A DNA stretch of 64,000 bases from an uncultured Prevotellaceae bacterium (GTDB taxonomy: Bacteria; Bacteroidota; Bacteroidia; Bacteroidales; Bacteroidaceae), in contig CACWWZ010000006.1 of NCBI GenBank assembly GCA_902764705.1, positions 26,176 to 90,175 of the forward strand. The letters run 5' to 3'. This document shows positions 16,797 through 25,572 of this stretch, one piece after another (position 1 is the first letter of the stretch; each line of letters starts with the position of its first letter). The notes below the pieces were generated by a model, which was given only the letters and a program-made list of their open reading frames with translations, was not told where the DNA came from and did not search any database. The translations under genes were made by a program, and so were the position numbers.

Positions 16797-17302
16797 ATAT
16801 CTAATAATCCTTCAGGGATGTTCATGATGATTTCTTTTTTGTTGACGTCTATGTTTTCTATCAGTTCGTCGCTAGCAGGAATCAGCGTACCATCTTCCAG
16901 TTCGAACAGAATGTTCTGTGTGCTGTCGTCAATGGCTGCAATAGTCCCGATAGTAGAACCATCGGGTACACTGACAATCTTAAACCCTACGAGGGACGAC
17001 AGCGAGGGTGTCTCTTCAGCCTCTTCTGCCAATGCACGGGGGAAATAGACGTCGCATCCCGTCAACTCCTGGGCACGTTGCTGTGTGTCGACGTCGCAAA
17101 ATTTAACTAAACAGACGCTGTCGTTGCGGAACCGGTACTCTTCCATAAAGAAGGGTACCAGAATGCCATCCACGTCAAGCACAAGATATTCGGCATCCAC
17201 ACTGTCAAAGATGTCGTCAGTAAATTGGAACGACACCTCGCCTTTAACTCCATGAGCCTTGCCTAATCGGCCTATCTTGTAAACGTCTTCTCTCTTAATC
17301 AT
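16793..17302 (-). CDS. rimM: Ribosome maturation factor RimM
   Basis: This 169-residue protein assists 30S subunit assembly. The N-terminal barrel begins with IGRLGKAHGVKGEVSFQ, the family hallmark, and the C-terminal PRC-barrel contains LVGFKIV and LIPASDELIENIDVNKKEIIMNIPEG. It is encoded between murA and dxr. Confidence 0.95.
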   Translation of the reverse strand: MIKREDVYKIGRLGKAHGVKGEVSFQFTDDIFDSVDAEYLVLDVDGILVPFFMEEYRFRNDSVCLVKFCDVDTQQRAQELTGCDVYFPRALAEEAEETPSLSSLVGFKIVSVPDGSTIGTIAAIDDSTQNILFELEDGTLIPASDELIENIDVNKKEIIMNIPEGLLDI

Positions 17303-17331
17303 ATTCTAGTTTACTAGTCACACTGGTGTTA

Positions 17332-18660
17332 CTAGTTAATTCTCTCTATTTTTGCACCGAGTGCATTCAAGCGTGCTTCGATGTTTTCGTAACCACGGTC
17401 AATTTGTTCTATGTTGCTAATGATGCTTGTTCCATTGGCACTCATGGCAGCAATAAGCAGGGCGATACCTGCACGGATGTCAGGACTGGACATGCGGCTC
17501 GCGCGTAGCTTCACCTTGCGGTCGTGACCTACGACGACTGCACGGTGAGGATCGCAAAGAATAATCTGTGCTCCCATATCAATGAGACGGTCTACGAAGA
17601 ACAAGCGGCTTTCGAACATCTTCTGGTGGAACAAGACGGAACCTCGGGCCTGTGTGGCCACCACGATCAGTACTGACAGCAAGTCGGGGGTTAGTCCAGG
17701 CCAAGGCGCATCGGCCAGTGTCATAATGGTGCCGTCAATGAATGAATCTACCACGTAGTGTTTCTGATGTGGGATGAACAGGTCGTCGCCATCAACTTCG
17801 ATTTTAACGCCCAGACGGCGGAAGGCATCGGGAATAATGCCCAGATTGTCGAGCGAACAGTCCTTAATGCGTACTCCATTGCCACACATGGCGGCCATTC
17901 CGATAAACGATCCCACTTCAATCATATCAGGTAGCAGACGGTGATTAGTACCATGCAACAATGAACCTCCCTTGATGGTCAACAGGTTACTGCCGATACC
18001 ACAGATATCGGCGCCCATACGGTTGAGCATGTGGCAGAGCTGTTGGATATAGGGCTCGCAGGCCGCATTATAAATGGTTGTTGTGCCTTCTGCGAGTACG
18101 GCAGCCATGATGATATTGGCTGTACCAGTGACAGAAGCCTCGTCGAGCAACATATAGGTGCCCTTTAGGCTATTGGCTTTTGATTTTTGGCTTTTGGCAA
18201 ATATTTCGTAGACATCGCGCTCGGCTAATTGACGGAACTTTGCACCAAGCTTCTGGAAACCCAAGAAATGGGTGTCCAGACGACGACGCCCGATCTTGTC
18301 GCCACCGGGTTTTGCTATAATGGCTTTACCCATGCGTGCCAGCAACGGTCCAATCATTAATACAGAACCGCGCAACTGGGAACATTTTTCGACGAACTTA
18401 TCGCTCTCGAGGAATTCCATGTTCAGTTGGTCGGCTTGGAAGGTATATGTTCCGGACTTTTCGGAACATACCTTTACTCCGACGTCCTTCAGCAACTGAA
18501 TGAGGTTGTTGACGTCGCGGATGTTGGGAATGTTGCTGATGGTGACAGGCTCGCTGGTTAGCAAGGTAGCACAAATAACCTGCAGTGCTTCGTTTTTAGC
18601 GCCTTGTGGAGTAATCGTGCCACTGAGCAAGTGTCCGCCTTCAATCTTGAATGTTGCCAT
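17332..18660 (-). CDS. murA: UDP-N-acetylglucosamine 1-carboxyvinyltransferase with Asp in place of the catalytic Cys
   Basis: This 442-residue enzyme performs the first committed step of peptidoglycan synthesis. ATG 18660 (MATFKIEGG) is the natural start; the frame runs open to 18807. The KNEALQ segment (Lys22 region), RGSVLMIGPLLARMG and the active-site loop are clear. The loop reads KPGGDKIGRRRLDTH where E. coli has PGGCTIGARPVDLH, so the Cys115 equivalent is Asp121 (codon 18298-18300). Cys-to-Asp enzymes are active and fosfomycin-insensitive in other bacteria. A heptad tract (18168-18202) inserts extra residues around AKSQKSKANSL, before KGTYMLLDEASVTGT. Confidence 0.96.
   Translation of the reverse strand: MATFKIEGGHLLSGTITPQGAKNEALQVICATLLTSEPVTISNIPNIRDVNNLIQLLKDVGVKVCSEKSGTYTFQADQLNMEFLESDKFVEKCSQLRGSVLMIGPLLARMGKAIIAKPGGDKIGRRRLDTHFLGFQKLGAKFRQLAERDVYEIFAKSQKSKANSLKGTYMLLDEASVTGTANIIMAAVLAEGTTTIYNAACEPYIQQLCHMLNRMGADICGIGSNLLTIKGGSLLHGTNHRLLPDMIEVGSFIGMAAMCGNGVRIKDCSLDNLGIIPDAFRRLGVKIEVDGDDLFIPHQKHYVVDSFIDGTIMTLADAPWPGLTPDLLSVLIVVATQARGSVLFHQKMFESRLFFVDRLIDMGAQIILCDPHRAVVVGHDRKVKLRASRMSSPDIRAGIALLIAAMSANGTSIISNIEQIDRGYENIEARLNALGAKIERIN
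18168..18202. repeat. Heptad tract inside murA
   Basis: On the plus strand the units are GGCTATT, GGCTTTT, GATTTTT, GGCTTTT, GGCAAAT. They encode the low-complexity segment AKSQKSKANS on the minus strand. Confidence 0.85.
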
Positions 18661-18661
18661 C

Positions 18662-19270
18662 TTACTTCTTTTTCTTGTTGCGCTTGCTGTCGCCTGCCTT
18701 AGCAGACTGTATGTGCTCGAATTCGAAGTCAGAAAGATCGAGTTGGATGATGCCGTCAGTGAAACGGGCCATGTCGTCGGCAACACGTTCGTCGTCCATA
18801 GAGCCATGTCCCCATGTTGTCAGGTCGCGCTTCATCTGGTTGGCTGTCTGGCGTACCAGTTCATCACGTTCAGGACCTTCTGGCATGGTTTTCAGCTCCT
18901 CGAACACTTTTGCCATCAGTCGGCCATAGTGACGCTGATAAGGTATTTCGTCTTGACCAGGTAATGGCAATGGCTGAGGCTTAGTGAGAATTTTCTCGGC
19001 ATTGCCCACATCGAAGGGCCAGTCAATATCAAGCTGCTTGTGACTCATTAGGTAAAGATGATCCCAAAGGGTCTGCTCGTAGTCTGGACTGGTACGAATC
19101 TGTGGATTCTTGCTTTCCATTTGTTGAATGATGGACTGTGCGCAGAGGTTTCGCTCTTCCTTGGTGGGCAGGCTAACAGCCAGGTCCACCATCTTTTGAA
19201 TTTCGCGCCCGTATTCAGGCATGACCAGCTTCTCACGCTGGGTGTTATAGTCTAATCCTTTGATATCCAT
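18662..19270 (-). CDS. DUF4290 domain protein
   Basis: This 202-residue protein matches a conserved Bacteroidota family of unknown function (DUF4290), with YNTQREKLVMPEYGREIQKMV at the start, a central DYEQTLWDHLYLMSHKQLDIDWPF segment, and a Lys/Arg-rich tail. It has no signal peptide and is probably cytoplasmic. It lies 1 bp before the murA start and 31 bp after tsaB, so it is part of that operon. No function can be assigned. Confidence 0.85.
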   Translation of the reverse strand: MDIKGLDYNTQREKLVMPEYGREIQKMVDLAVSLPTKEERNLCAQSIIQQMESKNPQIRTSPDYEQTLWDHLYLMSHKQLDIDWPFDVGNAEKILTKPQPLPLPGQDEIPYQRHYGRLMAKVFEELKTMPEGPERDELVRQTANQMKRDLTTWGHGSMDDERVADDMARFTDGIIQLDLSDFEFEHIQSAKAGDSKRNKKKK

Positions 19271-19275
19271 TGTTT

Positions 19276-19303
19276 CTTAATTCTTAACTCTTAATTCTTA
19301 ACT
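19276..19303. repeat. Heptad tract between tsaB and DUF4290 gene
   Basis: Units CTTAATT, CTTAACT, CTTAATT, CTTAACT. The tsaB stop codon overlaps the end of the tract. Confidence 0.85.
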
Positions 19304-19997
19304 AGAGTAGTTTCTTGGGTTTGATGGCCACAAAGTCTTTCAGATAGAAAGGCACAAAGTAGGCCACGTCTTCGAACTGCTCGTTGAGGAAACGTTTTTC
19401 GGCCAGTGGTTGCATCCATTTTGCTAAAGGCTCAATGTTTTCGATGTAGTGGGCGTTGGGATGATTGATGATGTCCATACACTTCTTGGCACCATTGCCA
19501 AAGAAGTAGATGGGACGCTCGTCGAGCCATTGTTTGTAGGTGTCGGCATCCACAATGTCAGCACTAACGGGACGAACTGCCTTCAGGCTGCGGTCGTAAA
19601 GCGCTGCGTAAACCTCCATTCTGCGGGCATCGAGCATGGGGCAGAGCAGGGCGTTCTCTTCCATTTCCGGATTCTTCAGCAACACGGGGACACACAGCAG
19701 TTCCAATGTAGGCACGGCAAGCAATTTCAGGTTGCGACCGTAGCAAATACCTTTCGCCATCGACACGCCAATGCGCAGTCCTGTATAAGAACCGGGACCG
19801 CAACTGATGGCGACAGCGTCGAAGGGAATTGCATGATTGTCGGTAAACGACATTGCTTCGTCGACCATCGTTCCAAGGCGTTCGGCACCAGCACCATGCT
19901 CACCATGTTCCTGTTGTTCGAAGATGCATTGTCCGTCCTCGGAAACAGCAACAGAGCAGACGTTAGTACTTGTTTCTATATGTAATATGCAAGCCAT
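19302..19997 (-). CDS. tsaB: tRNA threonylcarbamoyladenosine biosynthesis protein TsaB
   Basis: This 231-residue ASKHA-fold protein is the scaffold partner of TsaD in making t6A37 of tRNA. It begins with ILHIETSTNVCSVAV and carries the characteristic SCGPGSYTGLRIGVSMAKG. The catalytic His motif of TsaD is absent, as expected for TsaB. It is the first gene of the tsaB-DUF4290-murA-rimM-dxr-rseP run. Confidence 0.95.
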   Translation of the reverse strand: MACILHIETSTNVCSVAVSEDGQCIFEQQEHGEHGAGAERLGTMVDEAMSFTDNHAIPFDAVAISCGPGSYTGLRIGVSMAKGICYGRNLKLLAVPTLELLCVPVLLKNPEMEENALLCPMLDARRMEVYAALYDRSLKAVRPVSADIVDADTYKQWLDERPIYFFGNGAKKCMDIINHPNAHYIENIEPLAKWMQPLAEKRFLNEQFEDVAYFVPFYLKDFVAIKPKKLL

Positions 19998-20015
19998 ATA
20001 TCACTTTTTAAAGTG

Positions 20016-20023
20016 CAAAGGTA
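20016..20023 (-). promoter_or_regulatory. -7 element of the tsaB operon
   Basis: TACCTTTG on the minus strand, about 20 bp before the tsaB start. It is divergent from the yicC promoter. Confidence 0.6.
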
Positions 20024-20065
20024 CGAATTTTTCCTTCAATACTCGCATGTTTCATAAAAATTTTG

Positions 20066-20073
20066 TACCTTTG
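20066..20073 (+). promoter_or_regulatory. -7 element of the yicC operon
   Basis: TACCTTTGC, about 28 bp before the yicC start codon. The -33 box is weak. Confidence 0.6.
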
Positions 20074-20101
20074 CAACCATATTTAAGAAAAATACCTAGT
20101 T

Positions 20102-20974
20102 ATGATACAATCAATGACGGGCTACGGCAAGACTGTTGTGGCCTACAAAGGGAAAAAGATTAACGTTGAAATCAAGTCTCTCAATTCGAAGCAGCTTGAC
20201 CTAACTACACGTATTGCACCCCTTTATCGTGAGAAGGAAATGGAGATTCGCCAGATGATTGCTGAACAGTTGCAGCGCGGCAAGGTGGAGTTTGCCATCT
20301 GGATAGAAAAGGATGCCACCACAGAGGGCGCAACGGTTAATACCACCCTGATGGACAGCTATTATCGCCAGTTGGAAGGCTTTGCCATGGATCACAACTT
20401 ATCGGGCATCGACTGGATGCAGACATTGGTGCGTATGCCCGACGTGTTGACGAAGACAGAAGTTGAAGTCCTTGAGGAAGATGAGTGGTTCGCTGCCCGA
20501 CAGGGTGTACGTGAGGCTATTCAACATCTGGTTGACTTCCGTACTCAGGAAGGTGCAGCGTTGGAGAAGAAGTTCGCTGAGAAGATTGATAACATCGAGC
20601 GTTTGATGTCGTCCATAGAACCCTACGAGAAAGCTCGCGTGGAAAAAATCCGTTCGCGCATTGTCGAAGGATTGAAACAGATTCCAGGTGCTGAATACGA
20701 CAAGAACCGTCTGGAGCAGGAACTGATTTATTATATCGAGAAGTTGGATATCAGCGAGGAGAAGCAGCGTCTTGCCAACCATTTGAAATATTTCCGCGAG
20801 ACGATGGCTGATGCTCCTGGACAGGGCAAGAAGTTAGGATTCATTGCTCAGGAAATGGGTCGCGAAATCAATACCACCGGTTCGAAGTCGAATCAGGCCG
20901 AGATGCAGAACATTGTGGTGATGATGAAGGACGAACTCGAACAAATCAAGGAACAAGTCCTGAACGCGTTATAA
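20102..20974 (+). CDS. yicC: YicC/YloC-family endoribonuclease
   Basis: This 290-residue protein has the family's N-terminal MIQSMTGYGK and the C-terminal DUF1732-type end (GQGKKLGFIAQEMGREINTTGSKSNQAEMQ). Members are endoribonucleases that affect small-RNA turnover and growth. The gene lies directly before gmk, a very common arrangement. Confidence 0.95.
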   Translation: MIQSMTGYGKTVVAYKGKKINVEIKSLNSKQLDLTTRIAPLYREKEMEIRQMIAEQLQRGKVEFAIWIEKDATTEGATVNTTLMDSYYRQLEGFAMDHNLSGIDWMQTLVRMPDVLTKTEVEVLEEDEWFAARQGVREAIQHLVDFRTQEGAALEKKFAEKIDNIERLMSSIEPYEKARVEKIRSRIVEGLKQIPGAEYDKNRLEQELIYYIEKLDISEEKQRLANHLKYFRETMADAPGQGKKLGFIAQEMGREINTTGSKSNQAEMQNIVVMMKDELEQIKEQVLNAL

Positions 20975-21003
20975 TTTAAACAACAAATTTCACGAATTGA
21001 TAT

Positions 21004-21576
21004 ATGATGAAAGGAAAGATGCTAATCGTTTCTGCCCCTTCTGGTAGCGGAAAGAGTACTATCGTAAACTGGTTGATGCGAGAACATCCGGAACTGAGGC
21101 TGTATTTCTCAATTAGTTGTACCAGTCGTGCGCCTCGTGGTACGGAACGGAACGGTGTGGAATACTTCTTTCTGACTCCTGAGGCATTTCGCCAACGTAT
21201 CGAGAATAATGAGTTCTTGGAATACGAGGAAGTTTACGATAACCGCTTTTACGGTACGCTGAAGCAGCAGGTGGAGAACCAGCGTGAAGCAGGACAGAAT
21301 GTCGTATTCGATGTCGATGTGAAAGGTGGTGTGAACATCAAGAAATACTATGGTGATGATGCTCTGAGCCTTTTCATCCAGCCTCCCTCTGTGGAGGAAC
21401 TGCGCCATCGTTTGGAAGGACGTGGGACTGATACTCCTGAAGCTATTGCCGAGCGTTTGGCCAAAGCAGAATATGAGATGACTTTTGCTCCTTTGTTTGA
21501 CCACGTCATTGTGAACGATGATTTGGAAACAGCTAAACAAGAAACCCTGCAAGTGGTGAAAGACTTTCTAGGATAA
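21004..21576 (+). CDS. gmk: Guanylate kinase
   Basis: This 190-residue enzyme phosphorylates GMP to GDP. It has the P-loop SAPSGSGKSTIV, SCTSRAPRGTERNGVEYFF for GMP binding, and FDVDVKGG. Start codons at 21004 and 21007 are both possible. It is cotranscribed with yicC and nadD. Confidence 0.97.
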   Translation: MMKGKMLIVSAPSGSGKSTIVNWLMREHPELRLYFSISCTSRAPRGTERNGVEYFFLTPEAFRQRIENNEFLEYEEVYDNRFYGTLKQQVENQREAGQNVVFDVDVKGGVNIKKYYGDDALSLFIQPPSVEELRHRLEGRGTDTPEAIAERLAKAEYEMTFAPLFDHVIVNDDLETAKQETLQVVKDFLG

Positions 21577-21595
21577 CAACTTCCACTTCTGCTTC

Positions 21596-22132
21596 ATGAA
21601 TATTGGAATTTTCGGTGGTTCGTTTAACCCTATTCATAGTGGACATTTGGCCATTGCACGTGCAGCTTTGGAGCAGTGCCGCCTGGATGAAGTGTGGTTG
21701 ATGGTGTCGCCCCAGAATCCATTGAAGCAACAGTCTGAATTGTTGGACGATAGTCTGCGCTTTGAAATGGCACAAAAGGCCTTGGAAGGTATCAATAGAG
21801 TGATTGCCTGCGACTATGAATTCTACTTGCCGAAACCTTCCTATACTTGGAACACGTTGCAAAATCTATCGAAAGACTATCCCGACCATCGTTTCTCCTT
21901 ATTGATCGGTGGCGACAATTGGGCACACTTTGAACGCTGGCGTCATTGGAAGGATATCCTGCGTAACTATGACGTGGTGGTCTATCCGCGCGACAATTAC
22001 CATGGCACCATCGACGTGCCCTTGATACCTGTGTCGAGTACGGAGATTCGTCAAAAAGTTGGGGCAGGGGAGAGTATAAAAGGAATGGTGCCCGACAGCA
22101 TTGTTCCTCTGGTGGAGAAGTACTACAAATAA
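21596..22132 (+). CDS. nadD: Nicotinate-nucleotide adenylyltransferase
   Basis: This 178-residue enzyme makes nicotinate adenine dinucleotide in NAD synthesis. It has GGSFNPIHSGHLAIA with the HxGH motif, the central LLIGGDNW segment, and the C-terminal VSSTEIRQKV motif. It follows gmk by 19 bp. Confidence 0.96.
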   Translation: MNIGIFGGSFNPIHSGHLAIARAALEQCRLDEVWLMVSPQNPLKQQSELLDDSLRFEMAQKALEGINRVIACDYEFYLPKPSYTWNTLQNLSKDYPDHRFSLLIGGDNWAHFERWRHWKDILRNYDVVVYPRDNYHGTIDVPLIPVSSTEIRQKVGAGESIKGMVPDSIVPLVEKYYK

Positions 22133-22147
22133 CTGACGAGGAAAGAG

Positions 22148-23116
22148 ATGAAGGTTTCTGTTTTAGTTCCGATATACGGAGTTGAGAAATACATTAAGCA
22201 ATGTGCCCAAACACTTTTTGCTCAGACATACTTTGATATAGAATATGTCTTTGTGGATGACTGTACTCCAGACTGCAGTGTAGAGGTTCTTCAACAGGTT
22301 CTTGCCGAATATCCCCAACGCAAGAATCAAGTCCGCATCATCCGACATAAACATAATCGGGGGCTTGGAGCGGCACGAAAGACCGCTTTCGAGGCTGCGA
22401 CGGGCGATTTTGTCATGAATGTCGACAGCGACGACTATCTGGCCTTGGACGCTGTGGAAAAGATGGTGGAAAACCAACAACAGACAGGGGCGGATATCGT
22501 TTCGGGTGCTTACTGCTCACATTATGAAAACGAACAGATTGTCCGTCGCTCGGAGCCGGATTTAAGCCGGGAGACAAGTCTGAAATTGATGCTCATTCAA
22601 AACACACTGCTTCCCCACATTTGGGCAAGACTAATTCGCAGAAGTCTATACTTGGACCATGAAATCACTTCTTTAGAGGGTATTAACATGGCAGAAGATA
22701 TGGCTCTGACACCCAGGCTCATTCATGCGGCACGAAGTATTTCGTATATCGACGACATTACCTATTATTATCGTGACGACTCATCGGCCAGTACGTTTGC
22801 CAATCACTTGTCGGCGAAACATGTCGAATCGTATCTGAAGGCAAATCAGGTCCTCTGGCTGTACTTCCGGAAAAACGATGAAAGCAACGAGTTCCTTACT
22901 GCCTTCCAGATTGGTATGCTCAATGCGTATTATCATGCTTTGGCAGGAGATTTTTCCCTGCCACAAATCAAAGCTTTACTCAGCTACCAACCGCAATCAT
23001 TTGTTTTCCGCTGTTTACATGGCCTCTTGGCACGAAAGCAGACGCTCTCTTTGCTCAGATTTGCTTATCTGACTGTAAAGTGGTGCTATAAAACACTTAT
23101 TGCTTCTTTCGGATAA
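22148..23116 (+). CDS. Family 2 glycosyltransferase
   Basis: This 322-residue GT-A enzyme begins KVSVLVPIYGVEKYIKQC and has FVDDCTPDCS, the RGLGAARKTAFEAATGDFVMNVDSDDYL stretch with the DxD motif, and an acceptor-side Glu-Asp (INMAEDMAL). It probably adds a sugar to a surface glycan on the cytoplasmic face of the membrane. An A/G-rich GAGGAAAG lies just before the ATG. Its last 20 bp overlap the convergent flippase gene. Confidence 0.88.
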   Translation: MKVSVLVPIYGVEKYIKQCAQTLFAQTYFDIEYVFVDDCTPDCSVEVLQQVLAEYPQRKNQVRIIRHKHNRGLGAARKTAFEAATGDFVMNVDSDDYLALDAVEKMVENQQQTGADIVSGAYCSHYENEQIVRRSEPDLSRETSLKLMLIQNTLLPHIWARLIRRSLYLDHEITSLEGINMAEDMALTPRLIHAARSISYIDDITYYYRDDSSASTFANHLSAKHVESYLKANQVLWLYFRKNDESNEFLTAFQIGMLNAYYHALAGDFSLPQIKALLSYQPQSFVFRCLHGLLARKQTLSLLRFAYLTVKWCYKTLIASFG

Positions 23117-24530
23117 ATTGTAGGCATTCTTTAAGTATAGCCACGTTGAGCAAACGCATAGCGACTAAATAGAGTGCGGCAGCCATCATGATGCGTATCA
23201 GCAAAAGCAACCAGAGGTTGGTGATGGACAGGGTGGCATAGTGGGTTGCCACCATCACGACAGCAGCAATAAGCGTGAAAGGTATAGTGTCTTTCAGGAC
23301 ATCAAACATAGATAGGGGCAGTATGCGTTGAAGAGCAAAATGCCAGCAGGCAGTAAACAGTAAATTCAGGGCCGAGAAGGCTGCCACCATTGCCACGATA
23401 CCCAATTTCGCGAAACTAAGTGTCAGAATAATCTGCAACACAATCTGCAAAGCCACCAGTCTTAGGTAGATGTCCGAACGCTTACGACTGATGATAAGAT
23501 TCTGATAGAGTGTCTGTAAGGGAATAAAAGCACCACCAATACATAGTATCTGTAGCAGAATGACGCTGGGCTCCCATTTCGCGCCAATGGTGACAATGAT
23601 GAATTCATGAGCCACCAAGGCAAGTCCGAACATCAGAGGAAAACATACCAGCGACGTGAAACGCAGCATCTTTCTGAACACGCGCTGCTGGCGGCCTTCT
23701 TCATTGTCGGCATTGGTAAGTACGGGCTGTGCCACCTGAGCCATCGTGTTTGAGATGAACGAATGCCCCATTGTGTTCCATTTGTTAGCCTGACTGAATT
23801 GTCCCACCGTGTTGATGTGCAGCATCTTTCCGAAGATAAAGGTCTGCACTTGTTGGCTGATGACAGTAAGAATATTCGTCAGGAGCAGCTTCGACGAGAA
23901 TCCGAACATTTGTCTGATGGGGCTGAAATCTACTGGTAGGGTGGGTCTCCAACGTGTGAAGTAATACTTTATGATGGTTGCCACAACAATATAGACGACC
24001 TGTTGCCATGCCAGACTCCAGTAACCGTATCTGTTCCATGCCAGCCACACGCCACAACAGCCTGATATGATTAGGGCAATGATGCTGGCAATAGCTTGTT
24101 CGCGGTTGCGCAACTCTATCCACAGCTTGGCATTGGGGACGATGCCGATAGCGGAGATGGGAATGGTCAGGAAAGCGACCCGTGATACGTCAGTAAGCGC
24201 GGGCTGGTCGAAAAACCAGGCAATCAGTGGCGCACAAAAAAATAGGATGATATATAAGGAGAATCCTGCAAAGATATTGAACCATGCCACCGCATTATAG
24301 TCTCGCTGGGTGGGAGGTTTCAAGTTGGCTAATGCTTGTGAGAAGCCTGCCGCCTGAATACATCCTGCCAACGTGGTAAAGATGGTTATCAAAGCTACAA
24401 TACCGTAGTCCGCCTCCGAAAGCTTACGTGCCAGAATAATGCCAAATACCAGATTCAGCACTTGTGTGGCGCCATTATTGATGGCTCCCCAGGCAATGCC
24501 TTTGGCTGTTTTCTCTTTCAGGTTATCCAT
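23097..24530 (-). CDS. Polysaccharide flippase (MOP/Wzx-like)
   Basis: This 477-residue membrane protein has about 12-14 hydrophobic segments and the family's N-terminal pattern (AKGIAWGAINNGATQVLNL, then LARKLSEADYGIVAL). Such proteins move lipid-linked oligosaccharides across the inner membrane. ATG 24530 is preferred over the in-frame TTG at 24548; it overlaps the preceding gene's stop by 8 bp. It forms a two-gene minus-strand unit with the GT14 gene. Confidence 0.88.
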   Translation of the reverse strand: MDNLKEKTAKGIAWGAINNGATQVLNLVFGIILARKLSEADYGIVALITIFTTLAGCIQAAGFSQALANLKPPTQRDYNAVAWFNIFAGFSLYIILFFCAPLIAWFFDQPALTDVSRVAFLTIPISAIGIVPNAKLWIELRNREQAIASIIALIISGCCGVWLAWNRYGYWSLAWQQVVYIVVATIIKYYFTRWRPTLPVDFSPIRQMFGFSSKLLLTNILTVISQQVQTFIFGKMLHINTVGQFSQANKWNTMGHSFISNTMAQVAQPVLTNADNEEGRQQRVFRKMLRFTSLVCFPLMFGLALVAHEFIIVTIGAKWEPSVILLQILCIGGAFIPLQTLYQNLIISRKRSDIYLRLVALQIVLQIILTLSFAKLGIVAMVAAFSALNLLFTACWHFALQRILPLSMFDVLKDTIPFTLIAAVVMVATHYATLSITNLWLLLLIRIMMAAALYLVAMRLLNVAILKECLQFIRKKQ

Positions 24531-25431
24531 TGTTTCTGTGTTCGTCAATCAAATCCATTAGTTTGTCGCTCTTACCAGTCACTGCCTTGCGAAAGAACAT
24601 CTTACCACTGGCCAGAATGGTGTCATAGTCGTCCTCAGTGAAAACCTTAATTTCCTGACCATATTCTATATAGGTTAGAGGCGTATAATCTTCCAGTCGG
24701 GTAAAAGTCCCTTCCGAGAGAATACATCGCGAAGCAAAGGGCGAGTGGAAGGCAATAGTCTGCCAAATCGTTTCCGACGGACAGAAACTAGTCTTGAAAT
24801 AGCGGACAAAGTCAGGATGGGCGTCCATAAACTGCAGACAGTATGTCGCCAGTTCCGAAGTGATGCCCCACCAATCTGAACCTTTATAAAGCGTATAGGG
24901 TTGCCCGTCGACAGGGAAATACAGCTTTTTTCGGATGCCCAGTGCATAGGATATCTTCCGCAGCGACACTCTGAATTTGCTTTTCAGCGTACCATAACGC
25001 CACGCGTGGTCGTTCAGGAAACGGTATTCCTGATATAGTCTGGCATCCAGTCCTTGTTGGTGTTCCATACAGATGCCCTGGATGAACTCCTGACCTTGAT
25101 GTTGCTCCAAATAGTCCTTGATGCGCTGGTTGCCCCATATGGGATAGTCAAGTCCGCTAAGAGTGAACAGATAGTCGAAATGGGTTCCAAAACTGAGTGC
25201 TTCCTTCAGTAAGGCTGTCTGGAACCTCACCTGTTGCATGCTGGCCCACATCACATCATAGCGTTCTTTGATGAAATGTACACGTGGCGAGGTGATGAGC
25301 GTACAGAATGTCTGTAGGTCGCTCTTCAGGTCGACGTGTACAAATATCTCGCTGTCCTCAGGCAACCGTTCGGTCAGTCGGAATAGCTGATGAGGATCTT
25401 TATGGGCGGAGATAAGAAACGCTATTTTCAT
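24523..25431 (-). CDS. GT14-type (core-2/I-branching-like) glycosyltransferase
   Basis: This 302-residue protein begins MKIAFLISAHKDPHQLFRL and carries FVHVDLKSD, the LSGLDYPIWGNQRI segment, GSDWWGITSEL and PSETIWQTI. This layout matches the beta-1,6-N-acetylglucosaminyltransferase family. It is expected to branch a surface glycan; donor and acceptor are unknown. Its promoter is probably TACTTTTG on the minus strand (complement of 25454-25461). Confidence 0.85.
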   Translation of the reverse strand: MKIAFLISAHKDPHQLFRLTERLPEDSEIFVHVDLKSDLQTFCTLITSPRVHFIKERYDVMWASMQQVRFQTALLKEALSFGTHFDYLFTLSGLDYPIWGNQRIKDYLEQHQGQEFIQGICMEHQQGLDARLYQEYRFLNDHAWRYGTLKSKFRVSLRKISYALGIRKKLYFPVDGQPYTLYKGSDWWGITSELATYCLQFMDAHPDFVRYFKTSFCPSETIWQTIAFHSPFASRCILSEGTFTRLEDYTPLTYIEYGQEIKVFTEDDYDTILASGKMFFRKAVTGKSDKLMDLIDEHRNNG

Positions 25432-25453
25432 CGTTTTTTCACTTTTGATGTTG

Positions 25454-25461
25454 CAAAAGTA
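25454..25461 (-). promoter_or_regulatory. -7 element of the GT14/flippase unit
   Basis: TACTTTTGC on the minus strand about 22 bp before the start codon. Confidence 0.5.
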
Positions 25462-25470
25462 CGAAAAAAA

Positions 25471-25498
25471 GTGAAAAGTGAAGAGTGAAGAGTGAATA
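25471..25498. repeat. Heptad tract upstream of the acyltransferase gene
   Basis: Units GTGAAAA, GTGAAGA, GTGAAGA, GTGAATA. A second, weaker tract (TTCATTT, TTCATTT, ACATTTA) follows at 25523-25543. Confidence 0.8.
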
Positions 25499-25556
25499 AT
25501 TTGCTGTCGCCGTCCTCATTTTTTCATTTTTCATTTACATTTATAATTTTTTTTAT

Positions 25557-25564
25557 TATCTTTG
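25557..25564 (+). promoter_or_regulatory. -7 element of the acyltransferase/LicD unit
   Basis: TATCTTTGC ends only 8 bp before the ATG at 25573, so the transcript would be almost leaderless. Confidence 0.55.
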
Positions 25565-25572
25565 CAGCGAAT

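Noticed and set aside
18661-18807. 49-residue N-terminal extension of MurA
   Set aside because: It overlaps the preceding gene, is Ser/Thr-rich without homology to MurA, and the canonical MATFKIEGG start is available at 18660.
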